From Bacteroidota bacterium (GTDB lineage: Bacteria; Bacteroidota; Bacteroidia; Flavobacteriales; Flavobacteriaceae), in the NCBI GenBank assembly GCA_029557895.1, contig JAKQHT010000023.1:62001-126000 (forward strand): a stretch of 64,000 bases of DNA. The letters run 5' to 3'. The position numbers were made by a program, and so were the translations under genes. Positions 1 through 9,366 of the stretch are shown piece after piece. The notes under the pieces were generated by a model. The model saw nothing but the letters and a program-made list of their open reading frames with translations, was not told the DNA's origin and did no database searches. The first letter of the stretch is position 1. Each line of letters begins with the position of its first letter.

Positions 1-200
1 TAATCAAAAATATCGAGTTTTTGTTTGCTTTTGATCGCATCGCGAATCAACCCTTCCGAAGAAATAAATTCCGAATACATCAAATCGGCGCCATGCAGTT
101 TGCACAATCTTCTAAACGGTGGGTCGCTGACATCCTCCATCGGCGCCAAAAGCAACGGAAAATCCGGGAGTTGTATGTCGCCTATTTTTACCATTGGCAT
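1..200 (-). CDS. dusB: tRNA-dihydrouridine synthase, N-terminal part (cut by window edge)
   Basis: Reduces uridine to dihydrouridine in the D-loop of tRNAs, using FMN. Only about the first 66 codons are inside the window. The reverse strand reads MPMVKIGDIQLPDFPLLLAP followed by MEDVSDPPFRRLC, the flavin-binding LLAPMxxVSDxPFR signature of the Dus TIM barrel, and later YSEFISSEGLIRDA, typical of Bacteroidota DusB. The start could be the ATG at 200 or the one at 194, two codons in. The gene lies 34 bases downstream of the M28 peptidase on the same strand, so they may be co-transcribed. The family call is secure; DusB rather than DusA or DusC follows from the N-terminal wording and is less certain. 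Confidence 0.85.
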   Translation of the reverse strand, partial: MPMVKIGDIQLPDFPLLLAPMEDVSDPPFRRLCKLHGADLMYSEFISSEGLIRDAIKSKQKLDIFD

Positions 201-234
201 TATTGATGCGCACCCCTTTGTGTTTCGGGAGTGT

Positions 235-1467
235 CTAAAACTTCAGATCGGCCTCGACTTGCTTTCCGTTTCTTTCAACAATTATGCGTGTGCTGTCACC
301 CTGCTTGAAAACCGATAGTGCCCGCATATATGCATATATATCGACTATGGCACTGTCGCCAAGTTTCACGACAACATCGCCCTTTTGAAGCCCAGCTGCC
401 TGTGCCGGTTTGCCCTCGCTCACGCCATCGATGCGCATCCCTTTGCCATCATACATATAATCAGGGATGACGCCCAAGGTCACTTTAAAGCTTGGTGTGT
501 CTTTGCTTTCGTCTTTTGTCTTTCTGAAGGCTAATTTTCCGGCGTGGTTCAAATCTGAAATTACTTCAAAAATATAATCCGAGATGTCCTGCATGCCTTC
601 ATAGTTCAACTTATCAGAATCATCCTCCGGTTTATGGTAATCTTCGTGCTGTCCGGTAAAGAAATGAAGCACGGGAATATCGTTAAGGTAAAAAGACGTA
701 TGGTCAGACGGCCCGACCCCGGATTCTGTTTGCAAAAGCTTGAAGCGCGTGTTGGTGGCATTGAGCGTTTGTTTGAACCTTGGCGAGGTGCCGGTGCCAT
801 AAACGGCCAAAGTACTGTCTTGCTTGAGGCGACCCACCATGTCCATATTGATCATGTAGTTGATCTTCGAGAAATCCACCGTTGGGTTTTTGACAAAATA
901 ATTGGATCCCAAAAGCCCCATTTCTTCGCCAGAAAATGCCATGAACAAATAATTGTTGCCCCTGTTGTTGTTTTTGAGTTTTTTTGCAAGGTTCAAAAGT
1001 ACCGCTACACCGCTGGCATTGTCGTCGGCGCCATTGTGTATTTGCCTGATACTGTCTCTGTACAGGGAATTTTCGCCTCCATAGCCAAGGTGGTCGTAGT
1101 GTGCCCCTATGACAATGGTAAACGGTGCCTGGTTATCTATATAGCCCAAAATATTGGTCCCGGTTACGGTACTGTCTGCGGCTTCTTGGGTAAAAGTTGC
1201 CTCACTGTGAGGGTCTTTTTTGGGCTTAAAGGTAAAGGTCTGTACATACCCGTTATTGCCTTTTGGCAAAAGGCCCAGATCCTTAAAGCGTTTGGAAATA
1301 TACTCGGCCGCAAGGCGTTCGCCTTCAGTACCTGTTTCTCTTCCCATAAAATCATCGGAAGCCAAAATGGTCGCGTCCTCTTTCAGGGATATTTCATCGG
1401 TTGATTTGTCTTTGCAAGCGGAAAATGCCAATAAAAGTGTGCCTGCAATTATGAATTTAGCTCTCAT
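235..1467 (-). CDS. M28-family zinc aminopeptidase lipoprotein with C-terminal PDZ domain
   Basis: Predicted secreted, lipid-anchored metallopeptidase that would trim N-terminal residues from peptides in the periplasm or at the cell surface. Counting from the ATG at 1467 (chosen because a signal peptide starts there), a lipobox ends at Cys18. The five expected di-zinc ligands of family M28 are visible: H123 in GAHYDHLG, D148 in GADDNASG, E182 in FSGEEMG, D209 in NMDMVGRL and H278 in DYHKPEDD. Residues of about 325-410 form a PDZ-like domain (AAGLQKGDVVVKLGD), an arrangement common in Bacteroidota M28 enzymes. An upstream in-frame start at 1485 would add only six residues before the signal peptide. 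Substrate unknown. Confidence 0.88.
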   Translation of the reverse strand: MRAKFIIAGTLLLAFSACKDKSTDEISLKEDATILASDDFMGRETGTEGERLAAEYISKRFKDLGLLPKGNNGYVQTFTFKPKKDPHSEATFTQEAADSTVTGTNILGYIDNQAPFTIVIGAHYDHLGYGGENSLYRDSIRQIHNGADDNASGVAVLLNLAKKLKNNNRGNNYLFMAFSGEEMGLLGSNYFVKNPTVDFSKINYMINMDMVGRLKQDSTLAVYGTGTSPRFKQTLNATNTRFKLLQTESGVGPSDHTSFYLNDIPVLHFFTGQHEDYHKPEDDSDKLNYEGMQDISDYIFEVISDLNHAGKLAFRKTKDESKDTPSFKVTLGVIPDYMYDGKGMRIDGVSEGKPAQAAGLQKGDVVVKLGDSAIVDIYAYMRALSVFKQGDSTRIIVERNGKQVEADLKF

Positions 1468-1482
1468 AACATTAATTTTGCA

Positions 1483-1490
1483 CAAAAATA
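1483..1490 (-). promoter_or_regulatory. candidate -7 promoter box for the M28 peptidase gene
   Basis: On the minus strand the bases read TATTTTTG, a full match to the Bacteroidota -7 consensus TAnnTTTG. The expected transcription start would fall about 12 bases before the ATG at 1467. No matching TTTG -33 box is visible at the usual 18-20 base spacing, so support is partial. The 38-base divergent gap also has to hold the promoter of the gene at 1506. Confidence 0.4.
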
Positions 1491-1505
1491 CTATTATTTG
1501 CGATT

Positions 1506-2603
1506 ATGAAGAAAGTGATTTGCCTTTTATTATTGTTTGCAGCATTTTCATGCAACCAAAAACAGTCAAGCAATGCGATCGTTACCGAACAGGAAACGAC
1601 CAACGACAACAGTCTGATATTTCCCGGCGAAAAACATTTCAAATCGCTCAAGCAAATAACTTTTGGCGGCGACAATGCGGAAGCCTATTGGAGCTTTGAC
1701 GACAAACAGATTGTCTTTCAATCGAATTACAAGAAATGGGGCGTTGCTTGCGACCAGATGTTCGTGATGGATGCCGATGATACCTTTGAGGACAAAATGC
1801 CCAAAATGGTCAGTACCGGAAAAGGCAGGACCACTTGCTCCTATTTTCTGCCCGATAACAAGCACATTGTTTATGCTTCCACACATTTGGGCGGCGAGGC
1901 CTGCCCCGAAACACCGATGAAAAAGGATGGCAAATATATTTGGCCCATCTATGATACTTACGACATTTTTGTGGCCGATCTTGAGGGCAACATCACGGCG
2001 CAACTTACCAATGAAAAAGGCTACGATGCCGAGGCTACCGTTTCGCCCAAAGGCGATAAAATTGTTTTTACCTCCGACCGCAACGGCGACCTCGACCTTT
2101 ACACGATGAACCTTGACGGCAGTGATGTACGGCAGATTACCTTTGAACTCGGCTACGACGGCGGTGCGTTCTTCTCGCCCGATGGCACCAAAATTATCTT
2201 CCGCTCCTCAAGGCCAAAAACTAAAGAAGAAATCGACGAGTACAAACAACTCTTGAGCGAAGGTCTGGTACAGCCTACAAATATGGAGCTGTACATTTGC
2301 AATGCCGATGGTAGCGACCTCCGCAAACTGACCGATCTGGGCAATGCCAATTGGAGCCCGTTCTTTTTGCCCGATGGCAAGCGGGTGCTGTTTTCGTCAA
2401 ATTTTGAATCGGAGCACGGGTTTCCTTTTGACCTCTATATGATAGATATCGATGGCAAAAACCTTGAGAAAGTTACTTACGGTAACACGTTCAACGCGTT
2501 TCCTGTGTTCTCAAACGATGGCAAAAAACTCTTGTTTTCTTCCAACAGGAACAATGGCGGCGGCCACGATACCAATCTGTTCTTGGCCGAGTGGCAGGAT
2601 TAA
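1506..2603 (+). CDS. TolB-like PD40 beta-propeller lipoprotein
   Basis: Lipoprotein with a short signal peptide and a lipobox ending FAAFSC (lipidated Cys at about residue 16), followed by a beta-propeller of PD40 (WD40-like) repeats. The repeats are easy to see: AYWSFDDKQIVFQSN, TVSPKGDKIVFTSDRNGD followed by LDLYTMNLDGSDVRQIT, AFFSPDGTKIIFRS, FFLPDGKRVLFSSN and FPVFSNDGKKLLFSSNRN. Such propellers act as binding scaffolds in the envelope. There is no evidence that this is TolB of the Tol-Pal system, because no tol or pal gene is nearby, so no symbol is given. It is divergent from the M28 gene, and the start at 1506 gives the signal peptide directly. Confidence 0.85.
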   Translation: MKKVICLLLLFAAFSCNQKQSSNAIVTEQETTNDNSLIFPGEKHFKSLKQITFGGDNAEAYWSFDDKQIVFQSNYKKWGVACDQMFVMDADDTFEDKMPKMVSTGKGRTTCSYFLPDNKHIVYASTHLGGEACPETPMKKDGKYIWPIYDTYDIFVADLEGNITAQLTNEKGYDAEATVSPKGDKIVFTSDRNGDLDLYTMNLDGSDVRQITFELGYDGGAFFSPDGTKIIFRSSRPKTKEEIDEYKQLLSEGLVQPTNMELYICNADGSDLRKLTDLGNANWSPFFLPDGKRVLFSSNFESEHGFPFDLYMIDIDGKNLEKVTYGNTFNAFPVFSNDGKKLLFSSNRNNGGGHDTNLFLAEWQD

Positions 2604-2605
2604 AG

Positions 2606-2628
2606 TGGTTTCTTAAAACCGGTTTTTT
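2606..2628 (+). terminator. possible terminator after the PD40 lipoprotein gene
   Basis: GGTTT and AAACC can pair around a CTTA loop, and the self-complementary AAAACCGGTTTT runs into a string of T, immediately after the stop codon at 2603. The stem is short, so the call is tentative. Confidence 0.4.
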
Positions 2629-2738
2629 TGTGGCTTTTGCAGCGACCTCGCGACCTCGCAGCGAGCTTTACTAAATATAACGAAAATCCGGGTTTGCTGT
2701 GGTCCCCGAAGGCGATGGTTTTCATCTGTTTATCAGTT

Positions 2739-3124
2739 TTATTTTGTATTTGGCAATATATAATACAGTTCTATGAACTGTAAAAAATATTCACTTTGTT
2801 CCTCTGTATCCCCAAAATCATTGTCTGTATTATAATTCTTAAAATTGCTTACAAGCCTTTTGTAATTTCTTTTGATACTTGATTTGCTGTGTTGACTTCT
2901 TTTTTTTGTACATTCTCTCAAATGTACCATTCATCGATTCTTCTTTGATGAGCCTTACGAATGGGATTCCTTTATTGTACAGGGTCGCACTGATGTCAAA
3001 ACAGAATTCGGCGGGCTTGCCATTGGATTGTTGGTCAAGGACGTAAGGCATTGAACAATGCTCCAAACACCATAAGCGATCTGTCGTCGTTTTTCAGTTT
3101 GGACGAAACTTTCTCAAATAACAT
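2739..3124 (-). pseudogene. possible frameshifted remnant of an unrecognised small gene
   Basis: Three overlapping minus-strand open frames follow one another in three different reading frames: one starting at 3124 (MLFEKVSSKLKNDDRSLMVF), one covering roughly 3060-2839 (PAEFCFDISATLYNKGIPFV) and one covering roughly 2900-2739 (RLVSNFKNYNTDNDFGDTEE). Read together with two frameshifts they would give one protein of about 125 residues. The second shift coincides with a run of A/T around 2895-2905. I do not recognise the family. It could equally be chance ORFs in an AT-rich gap. The rest of the gap from 2604 to 3201 shows only a short tandem of GACCTCGC near 2645-2660. Confidence 0.3.
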
Positions 3125-3201
3125 ATCCCGCCCTTGTGCTTGCTGCGCAAAACAAAACGATTAGCCCGAAGCAACTACTAATATATAAATGACGAATTGT
3201 T

Positions 3202-3561
3202 TCATTTTAATTCCCAAAAATAGACATCACCTCCATAGGATATATCGTTATGCCCGCCAAAAGCATCATTTTTTTTATTCAAGGTGTCTGGGATTACTAT
3301 TTTCACTAATAAAATAAGACTCGCAACAAGGATTGATGTGATAAATATAGAGACAACAACCACTATAAACGACGGAAAAAATTTTTGCCAAAAGATACTT
3401 GAGAAATTTATAATGCTCGCCATCTTGTAGCAACTTCTTCCAAAATCCGATCGGTCTGTACCTCCGTCATAACCCAATGATAAAAAACTCAAAACCGACC
3501 ATATCATTAAGAGCATGACAAAAACAGATACTAAGTATAAACTAAATTCCCTGCGAAGCAT
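3202..3561 (-). CDS. hypothetical membrane protein (two predicted TM helices)
   Basis: A 119-residue protein of unknown function. Two hydrophobic helices are clear: about residues 8-28 (YLVSVFVMLLMIWSVLSFLS) and about 63-88 (SFIVVVVSIFITSILVASLI). The stretch between them is polar and contains GYDGGTDRSDFGRSC. The C-terminus (about 30 residues) is hydrophilic. It is the last gene of a three-gene minus-strand operon, starting 7 bases after the stop of the lipoprotein gene at 3569-3985. No homologous family comes to mind. Composition is somewhat AT-rich: 21 of 60 bases at 3241-3300 are G or C. Confidence 0.6.
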   Translation of the reverse strand: MLRREFSLYLVSVFVMLLMIWSVLSFLSLGYDGGTDRSDFGRSCYKMASIINFSSIFWQKFFPSFIVVVVSIFITSILVASLILLVKIVIPDTLNKKNDAFGGHNDISYGGDVYFWELK

Positions 3562-3568
3562 TTGTACA

Positions 3569-3985
3569 TTATTTGTTCAGAAAACCACACATTATGTCTT
3601 TGATTTGGTTTTCATGGTCATTTAAAGATATTGTTCTACCTCCAAAATTTGCAATCCTTAAAGTATCTGAATGAAGAATCCTAAAAACTTCAACATTTAT
3701 CCATAACGAGTCGTGGTTTTTAGTGCTTACAGTTAATTTACTGAACAACCGCTCTTTAAATTCACCTGGGTGTTCATTTATAAATATGGCGTTTTTATCA
3801 AAAGCGTTTACGCCTCTAATAGGATTAGCGTAAATATCATAAGGCAGATAATTTTTACAGGAAAACTTCTCAAAACCCGTAACATCCAACGGGGAGTTAT
3901 TTTCTATTTGGACGGGTATGCTGAATTCCTCTGGTTGTGAACAGGCTAAAACAAAAATGAACAATATAAAAAGTTTGGGGTTCAT
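3569..3985 (-). CDS. hypothetical lipoprotein
   Basis: A 138-residue protein with an N-terminal signal sequence ending in a lipobox (LFIFVLAC, Cys at about residue 15), so it is probably lipid-anchored in the envelope. The mature part is mostly beta-like and polar, with no motif I recognise. The start codon lies one base after the TGA stop of the upstream 270-residue gene, so the two are almost certainly translated from one message. The next gene downstream follows after 7 bases. Function unknown. Confidence 0.65.
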   Translation of the reverse strand: MNPKLFILFIFVLACSQPEEFSIPVQIENNSPLDVTGFEKFSCKNYLPYDIYANPIRGVNAFDKNAIFINEHPGEFKERLFSKLTVSTKNHDSLWINVEVFRILHSDTLRIANFGGRTISLNDHENQIKDIMCGFLNK

Positions 3986-3986
3986 A

Positions 3987-4799
3987 TCAATACACTTTGA
4001 TTTTTCCTACAAATCTATTTCCTATTCTCCTCTTAATAAGATAATTATATATACTGTCCCATTTTTTTCTGTCTTTTTCAGTTCCACCTGTTTCTGATTC
4101 TCCTAAATTTCCCAAATAGGACGACATTTTTAGTTCGAGCGCTATGATCAGTTCGGGTTTCTCGTTTTCCGGATCCTCTATGTTGACATAATTGGTCTGC
4201 ACGACCGTGCCAAAAGTATTGGCTGCCAGAACGGGCCTTTTGCCCTGTTTGATCATCTGGGCGGTATAGTTGATGGGTATATAAGCCCTGATAATCATCA
4301 TTGGCGATATGACCACAGAGTTGGTAGGGTTTGTCGGTGTAGCTATTATTCCGGGATTGGTGGGTTGCGGGGTTGTGGTCACAACCGTTACCTCGTACTG
4401 GTCGTTCATGAACTCCGTTGGCGTTTGTACCCGCTGTGTTTTTTCGTTTAGAACCTTTCCCGCCTTGCCAAGTTCGATTTCTGTAGTGGGTATCGGATCG
4501 AAGAACAGCACATTGGGCCGGTCTATCAGGCTGATATTCTCAAAAATGCCGACAGTGCCCTTTGTGTTTATGTCCTGAAGGATTAGCTGTACGAGTTCTT
4601 CTATCGATTTATTCTGTAATCCTGACCAAAAGGTTGAGGTCGGGGTCGGTTTAAAGGACGCTTCGGGAATGTCGAGGCTCAAAAACGCCGTCGCACTGTA
4701 TGAAGTGCTTTGCGGTAGGTTGTAGTTGAGGATGCCGGCCTTACCTTTATCATCTAATTTGATGAACGGCTCTTTCGGTGTACAGGAAGTTGTGGCCAT
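3987..4799 (-). CDS. hypothetical protein, first gene of a three-gene unknown operon
   Basis: A 270-residue protein when read from the ATG at 4799. The open frame continues upstream to a TTG at 4859, but the ATG is the more ordinary start. A proline/threonine-rich linker occurs near the middle (TTTPQPTNPGIIATPTNPTN, around residues 165-185 from the ATG), separating an N-terminal region from a C-terminal one that ends in a basic, tyrosine-containing tail. There is no clear signal peptide, although SCTPKEP near the start looks secretory-adjacent. No family recognised. It sits between the outer-membrane receptor gene (ending at 4896) and the lipoprotein gene it overlaps functionally by a one-base spacer. 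Confidence 0.6.
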   Translation of the reverse strand: MATTSCTPKEPFIKLDDKGKAGILNYNLPQSTSYSATAFLSLDIPEASFKPTPTSTFWSGLQNKSIEELVQLILQDINTKGTVGIFENISLIDRPNVLFFDPIPTTEIELGKAGKVLNEKTQRVQTPTEFMNDQYEVTVVTTTPQPTNPGIIATPTNPTNSVVISPMMIIRAYIPINYTAQMIKQGKRPVLAANTFGTVVQTNYVNIEDPENEKPELIIALELKMSSYLGNLGESETGGTEKDRKKWDSIYNYLIKRRIGNRFVGKIKVY

Positions 4800-4895
4800 G
4801 ACGGTAAATTTTAAAATCGTTAATTCCCCAGAGTTATCGTTTGTCACTGTGCCGGTCAATAGGTAAATTAACTATTTTTTATAACAAGCTATAAA

Positions 4896-7310
4896 TCAAA
4901 GCGTTTTTTTCTCCAAACGTTCTGTTTCCTCTTGGTCGATGGTGCGCTGGTTGGTCTCCAAAGTCGTATTGCCAAATTTGTACCGGAACCCTAACTTGAC
5001 ATACCGTGTGTCGAGGTCAACGGTATTTGCGCTACGCTGGTCGAGGTATCTGTTGGCCATCCTAAAATCTTGTGTGTTAAGGATATCCGACACTTGCAGT
5101 GACACTGTGGCTTTTTTCTTAAGAATCCTTTTTGAAAGGCTCAAATCTGTTAAAAGCAGGTCTTTTGAGACAGTAAAACCTTGAATGTTTTTGGATGCAT
5201 AGATAATGTTAAAGTTTAACGACAGGCTATTGTCCTTTAAAAGCGTCAGGTCGTTGCTCCAACTGGTATAATTGGACCACTGGTTTTGGCTCACTGTAAT
5301 GCCATCAAAAACTGCCCGGTCTTCGGTGTGGTAAAACGAAGTCACAAAATATACGGACCACCGTGCTGCCATTTCAAAATTGAATACAAAATCAAACCCA
5401 AATTCCGTTGATTTCTCGATGTTGGTTGGTGTGTAGGTCAATGTGTTCTCGCTATTGTCCTGCACCGGGCGATCTATCAAAAAGTTTTTGGATGTTTTGT
5501 GATAGGCCTCAAAAGTGAAAAAATCAAAAAGCGAAGTGCCAATTACAGAATGATTGGCAAAGACGGGTTGTAACGAAGGGTTCCCGGTAACGATGGTCAC
5601 ATCGTTCAAGAAAAACCGAAACGGATTAAGGCTTTGGTAATCGGGCCGTTCTATGCTGCGTTTGTAATTGCCATACAAAGTAAAGTTGTCCGAAAATGCA
5701 TAGCTGATGCTCGCCGTGGGAAACCATTCCAGATAATCCTGCTTATTGGTAACATCATCCAAGACCGAAACGCCCTTGATGTTGGTCTGCTCCGTACGCA
5801 GCCCGGCCACAAGGCTCAATTTTTCCCAATCTTTACTATAATTCAAATAACCGGCAAAAACCCTTTCGTCATAATCGAACGCATTGGTATTGTTGGGGTC
5901 GAGGGTTTCTTCGCCGTTTTCGATATCATACTGCAAAATGCCGCTCCGGCTCTCAATGGCCGAGCCCTTGACGCCCGCTTCAAGCGTTCCGCCGTCTTTA
6001 AACGGCAACAAATAATCGATCTTCCCTGTAATAATTTGGTTCTCTTGGTCGCTGTCGGTTCTAAAGGAAGATGATTGCATGAACGAACCGTTTTGGTCAT
6101 AATAGTCGCTGTGCACGTTTTGGTTCCTGTTATAATCATAGGTTGTATAATGGGCATCTACCGAAAGCCGCCCGCCTTGGTTCTTAAAACGGTGCACATA
6201 CCCAAGGTCAAAACCCAGATTGTACTTTTTATCACTCGAAAAATTATCGGACCCAAAATAAAAATCAAGATTGTCGGAATCATCAAAAACAGTGGTGCCG
6301 TTGTCGATTTTGTACCGAAAATACGGCAATAGCATCATGTTTGACGAAAGGCTCAAGGTGTTTTGGTCATCAATGGTGTAATCAAAATTAAAGCCTATAT
6401 TGTGCGTTTGGGTCCAAGTATTCCGGTTGATGTCCGATTTCCAGGTCTGGTCGATGGATTGGTCTGGGTTCAGATAGTTGATGGTCGTTTCGTCGTTCCT
6501 GTTGGTCTTGTTGTGCGAATAGGTATAACTGGCAAAGAGGTTAACCTTGTCCGATTTGAAAAAATGGTTCATGCCGCCTTGGTATCTCGGAAAAACACCC
6601 TGCTCGAAATTTCCGGAAACGCTGCCGTTATAGCCGGCAATTAAGTTTTTGGACATCACAATGTTGATGACCACGCCGCTTTCGGCATCATATTTTGCCG
6701 ATGGATTGGTAATGACCTCTACCGATTTGATGCTGTTGGCCGATGACCCTTCCAGAAGTTGCACCAGCTCTTCATTGGACAACTGCACTTTTCTGTCGTT
6801 GACGTAAACGGAAGGCACTGTGTTTTTTACCAAAATGGTGTTGTCGACCACCAAAACGCCCGGTGTGCTTTTTAGCAGTTGAAACATGTTGCCTTCAACC
6901 AATGGTGTGCTCTCTACATTAAACACCAATCGGTCCGGCTCTTTTTTCAATGTCGGCTTCTTGACCAAAATATTGACCTCGTCAAGCGCTTCCGAGGCTT
7001 CTTCAAGTGTGAGGACCCCGAGATCCTTGTTTTCGTCCAGAGTAATCCTAACCGTTTGTTCTTTATAGCCAATAAAGCTGATCTTGACCAAATACTCGCC
7101 CAATTCAAGGTCGTTGACAATAAAAAAACCAAAATCGTTTGAAGAAACTCCTTTAACAACAGATTCGTCCTCAGTGCTCAACACCAGTATATTGGCGTAC
7201 ATTATGGGTTGCTTTTCATAATCTTCCACAAATCCCGACAATGATAGCTCTTGAGAAAAACCGGAAAAAGACAATAATAGTAGCGGTATAGCTATCAGAT
7301 ATTTATACAT
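4896..7310 (-). CDS. outer-membrane beta-barrel receptor (TonB-dependent-receptor-like)
   Basis: An 804-residue outer-membrane protein. A signal peptide ends near residue 19 (LLLLSFSGFSQ). Residues of about 23-105 form a carboxypeptidase-regulatory-like domain (VSSNDFGFFIVNDLELGEYL), and about 130-220 resemble a TonB plug (LLKSTPGVLV, SVYVNDRKVQ, IEVITNP-type SVEVITNPSAKYDAE). The rest is a 20-plus-strand barrel of the OMP_b-brl_3 type with many alternating aromatic strands. Members of this group are widespread in Bacteroidota; their ligands are generally unknown and some may not need TonB. It stands alone, divergent from lepA, so context gives no substrate hint. Confidence 0.85.
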   Translation of the reverse strand: MYKYLIAIPLLLLSFSGFSQELSLSGFVEDYEKQPIMYANILVLSTEDESVVKGVSSNDFGFFIVNDLELGEYLVKISFIGYKEQTVRITLDENKDLGVLTLEEASEALDEVNILVKKPTLKKEPDRLVFNVESTPLVEGNMFQLLKSTPGVLVVDNTILVKNTVPSVYVNDRKVQLSNEELVQLLEGSSANSIKSVEVITNPSAKYDAESGVVINIVMSKNLIAGYNGSVSGNFEQGVFPRYQGGMNHFFKSDKVNLFASYTYSHNKTNRNDETTINYLNPDQSIDQTWKSDINRNTWTQTHNIGFNFDYTIDDQNTLSLSSNMMLLPYFRYKIDNGTTVFDDSDNLDFYFGSDNFSSDKKYNLGFDLGYVHRFKNQGGRLSVDAHYTTYDYNRNQNVHSDYYDQNGSFMQSSSFRTDSDQENQIITGKIDYLLPFKDGGTLEAGVKGSAIESRSGILQYDIENGEETLDPNNTNAFDYDERVFAGYLNYSKDWEKLSLVAGLRTEQTNIKGVSVLDDVTNKQDYLEWFPTASISYAFSDNFTLYGNYKRSIERPDYQSLNPFRFFLNDVTIVTGNPSLQPVFANHSVIGTSLFDFFTFEAYHKTSKNFLIDRPVQDNSENTLTYTPTNIEKSTEFGFDFVFNFEMAARWSVYFVTSFYHTEDRAVFDGITVSQNQWSNYTSWSNDLTLLKDNSLSLNFNIIYASKNIQGFTVSKDLLLTDLSLSKRILKKKATVSLQVSDILNTQDFRMANRYLDQRSANTVDLDTRYVKLGFRYKFGNTTLETNQRTIDQEETERLEKKTL

Positions 7311-7442
7311 CAGAACGAAAATAGCAAATGCGTTGTTAGGATGTGCAATATATAAATTGCGTTTGACTTTTTATTACGGTTTTTCCGTAATTTTCAATGT
7401 TTTTGGCTTTAAAATAAAATATCCAAACCTTAATAAATCGGT

Positions 7443-7450
7443 TATATTTG
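7443..7450 (+). promoter_or_regulatory. candidate -7 promoter box for lepA
   Basis: TATATTTG fully matches TAnnTTTG and lies 31 bases before the lepA ATG at 7482. No well-spaced -33 TTTG is present. Position and match make it the best candidate in the 171-base divergent gap. Confidence 0.5.
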
Positions 7451-7481
7451 CAAAAAAATTAAGATTATAGCAGGCGTGTTT

Positions 7482-9278
7482 ATGAAAAACATCAGGAATT
7501 TTTGCATCATTGCGCATATTGACCACGGAAAAAGCACCCTTGCGGACCGCTTGCTGGACTTTACCGGCTCGGTAAGTGAGCGCGAAAAACAAGACCAATT
7601 GCTGGACAATATGGACTTGGAACGCGAACGGGGCATCACCATAAAATCGCACGCCATCCAAATGGAATATACCTTTGAGGGCGAAACCTATATTCTGAAC
7701 CTCATCGATACACCCGGCCACGTCGATTTCAGTTATGAAGTATCCCGCTCCATTGCTGCATGCGAAGGCGCACTGCTCATCGTAGATGCAGCACAAAGCA
7801 TTCAGGCGCAAACTATTTCCAACTTATACCTTGCCCTTGAAAACGATCTGGAAATCATCCCAATCCTGAACAAAGTGGATCTGCCAAGCGCCAAACCCGA
7901 AGAAGTTACGGACGACATTGTTGACCTTTTGGGCTGCGACCCATCCGAAGTAATCCATGCCAGCGGAAAGACCGGTTATGGTGTAGAAACGATACTTGAA
8001 GCCATCATTAAAAGGGTTCCCGCCCCAAAAGGCAATGTGGACGAACCGCTCCAAGCCTTGATATTTGATTCGGTTTACAACCCTTTTAGGGGTGTTGAAA
8101 CCTATTTTAGGGTCATCAATGGTTCCATCAAAAAAAACCAGCTCATAAAGTTCATCGCCACCGGCAAAACATACAATGCCGATGAAGTGGGAACATTAAA
8201 GCTAAAACAGTTTCCGCGTCCAGAGATCAAAGCCGGAGATGTGGGTTATTTGATAACCGGAATCAAGGAAGCCAAAGAAGTAAAGGTTGGCGATACCATC
8301 ACCGACGCAAAAGAACCCACCAAAAATGCCATAGAAGGATTTGAAGACGTCAAACCGATGGTTTTTGCGGGTATTTACCCCGTTGACACCGAAGATTATG
8401 AAGAACTTCGGGCTTCCATGGAAAAATTGCAGCTCAACGACGCCTCATTGGTGTTCACGCCAGAAAGTTCTGCGGCGCTCGGGTTTGGTTTCCGTTGTGG
8501 TTTCTTGGGAATGTTGCACATGGAAATTATACAAGAACGGTTGGAACGTGAGTTTAACATGACCGTCATTACCACGGTACCCAACGTATCATACCATGCA
8601 TTCACTAAAAAGCATATTGATACGCCCATTGTTGTCAACAACCCATCGGATCTTCCCGACCCATCCTCATTGGACCGTGTCGAAGAACCTTATATCAAGG
8701 CATCAATCATCACAAAATCAGACTTTGTGGGCAATATCATGACGCTTTGTATCGACAAGCGCGGTATTATCAACAACCAAACCTATCTGACACCAGAGCG
8801 CGTGGAGCTAACTTTTGACATGCCACTGGCAGAAATTGTCTTCGATTTTTACGACCGTTTGAAAACCGTATCTAAAGGCTACGCCTCGTTTGATTATTCG
8901 CCCATCGGGATGCGGGTGTCCAAACTGGTAAAAGTTGATATCCTTCTCAACTCCCAACCCGTCGATGCCCTGTCGGCTCTGATCCATGCCGACAATGCAC
9001 ACAGCATAGGCAAAAAAATGTGCGAAAAACTCAAGGAACTCATCCCCCGCCAGCAATTTGACATCCCAATACAAGCGGCAATTGGGGCAAAGATCATATC
9101 AAGGGAAACCATCAAGGCACTTCGCAAGGACGTAACCGCCAAATGTTACGGTGGTGATATTTCCAGAAAAAGGAAATTGCTCGAAAAGCAGAAAAAAGGC
9201 AAGAAACGCATGCGCCAAGTGGGCAACGTCGAGATTCCACAAGAAGCTTTTATGGCTGTCTTGAAGCTGAATGATTAG
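7482..9278 (+). CDS. lepA: elongation factor 4 (LepA), ribosome-associated GTPase
   Basis: Translational GTPase that binds the ribosome and is thought to help with back-translocation, stalled ribosomes or 30S assembly. The 598 residues show all G motifs: AHIDHGKST (G1), the RGITIKSH switch I region, DTPGH (G3), NKVD (G4) and a SGKTGYG-type G5. Domains II and III and the LepA-specific C-terminal domain ([20 protein letters not shown]) follow. Length is typical of the family. The frame opens with a GTG at 7476, but the ATG at 7482 gives the standard [17 protein letters not shown] start. It is followed after 88 bases by glgA on the same strand. Confidence 0.97.
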   Translation: MKNIRNFCIIAHIDHGKSTLADRLLDFTGSVSEREKQDQLLDNMDLERERGITIKSHAIQMEYTFEGETYILNLIDTPGHVDFSYEVSRSIAACEGALLIVDAAQSIQAQTISNLYLALENDLEIIPILNKVDLPSAKPEEVTDDIVDLLGCDPSEVIHASGKTGYGVETILEAIIKRVPAPKGNVDEPLQALIFDSVYNPFRGVETYFRVINGSIKKNQLIKFIATGKTYNADEVGTLKLKQFPRPEIKAGDVGYLITGIKEAKEVKVGDTITDAKEPTKNAIEGFEDVKPMVFAGIYPVDTEDYEELRASMEKLQLNDASLVFTPESSAALGFGFRCGFLGMLHMEIIQERLEREFNMTVITTVPNVSYHAFTKKHIDTPIVVNNPSDLPDPSSLDRVEEPYIKASIITKSDFVGNIMTLCIDKRGIINNQTYLTPERVELTFDMPLAEIVFDFYDRLKTVSKGYASFDYSPIGMRVSKLVKVDILLNSQPVDALSALIHADNAHSIGKKMCEKLKELIPRQQFDIPIQAAIGAKIISRETIKALRKDVTAKCYGGDISRKRKLLEKQKKGKKRMRQVGNVEIPQEAFMAVLKLND

Positions 9279-9366
9279 TTCATAAAAATTCTCTTAAAAA
9301 TTTATGGTATCTTAATATGAAATGGTCAAATATTTTGTAGTTTTAAATCGGAACTAAAACTAAATA

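Noticed and set aside
634-1404. 256-codon plus-strand open frame opposite the M28 peptidase gene
   Set aside because: It is an antisense shadow: the opposite strand encodes a full M28 domain with all five zinc ligands, and this frame has no recognisable motif or start signal.
1506-2603. Naming the PD40 lipoprotein tolB
   Set aside because: PD40 propellers occur in many unrelated proteins. No tol-pal gene is nearby and a lipobox is present, which TolB lacks.
4309-4578. 89-codon plus-strand frame inside the unknown 270-residue gene
   Set aside because: Overlaps a longer frame on the other strand that has operon-like spacing to its neighbours.
7374-7811. 145-codon minus-strand frame over the start of lepA
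   Set aside because: Antisense to the LepA G-domain and without motif.
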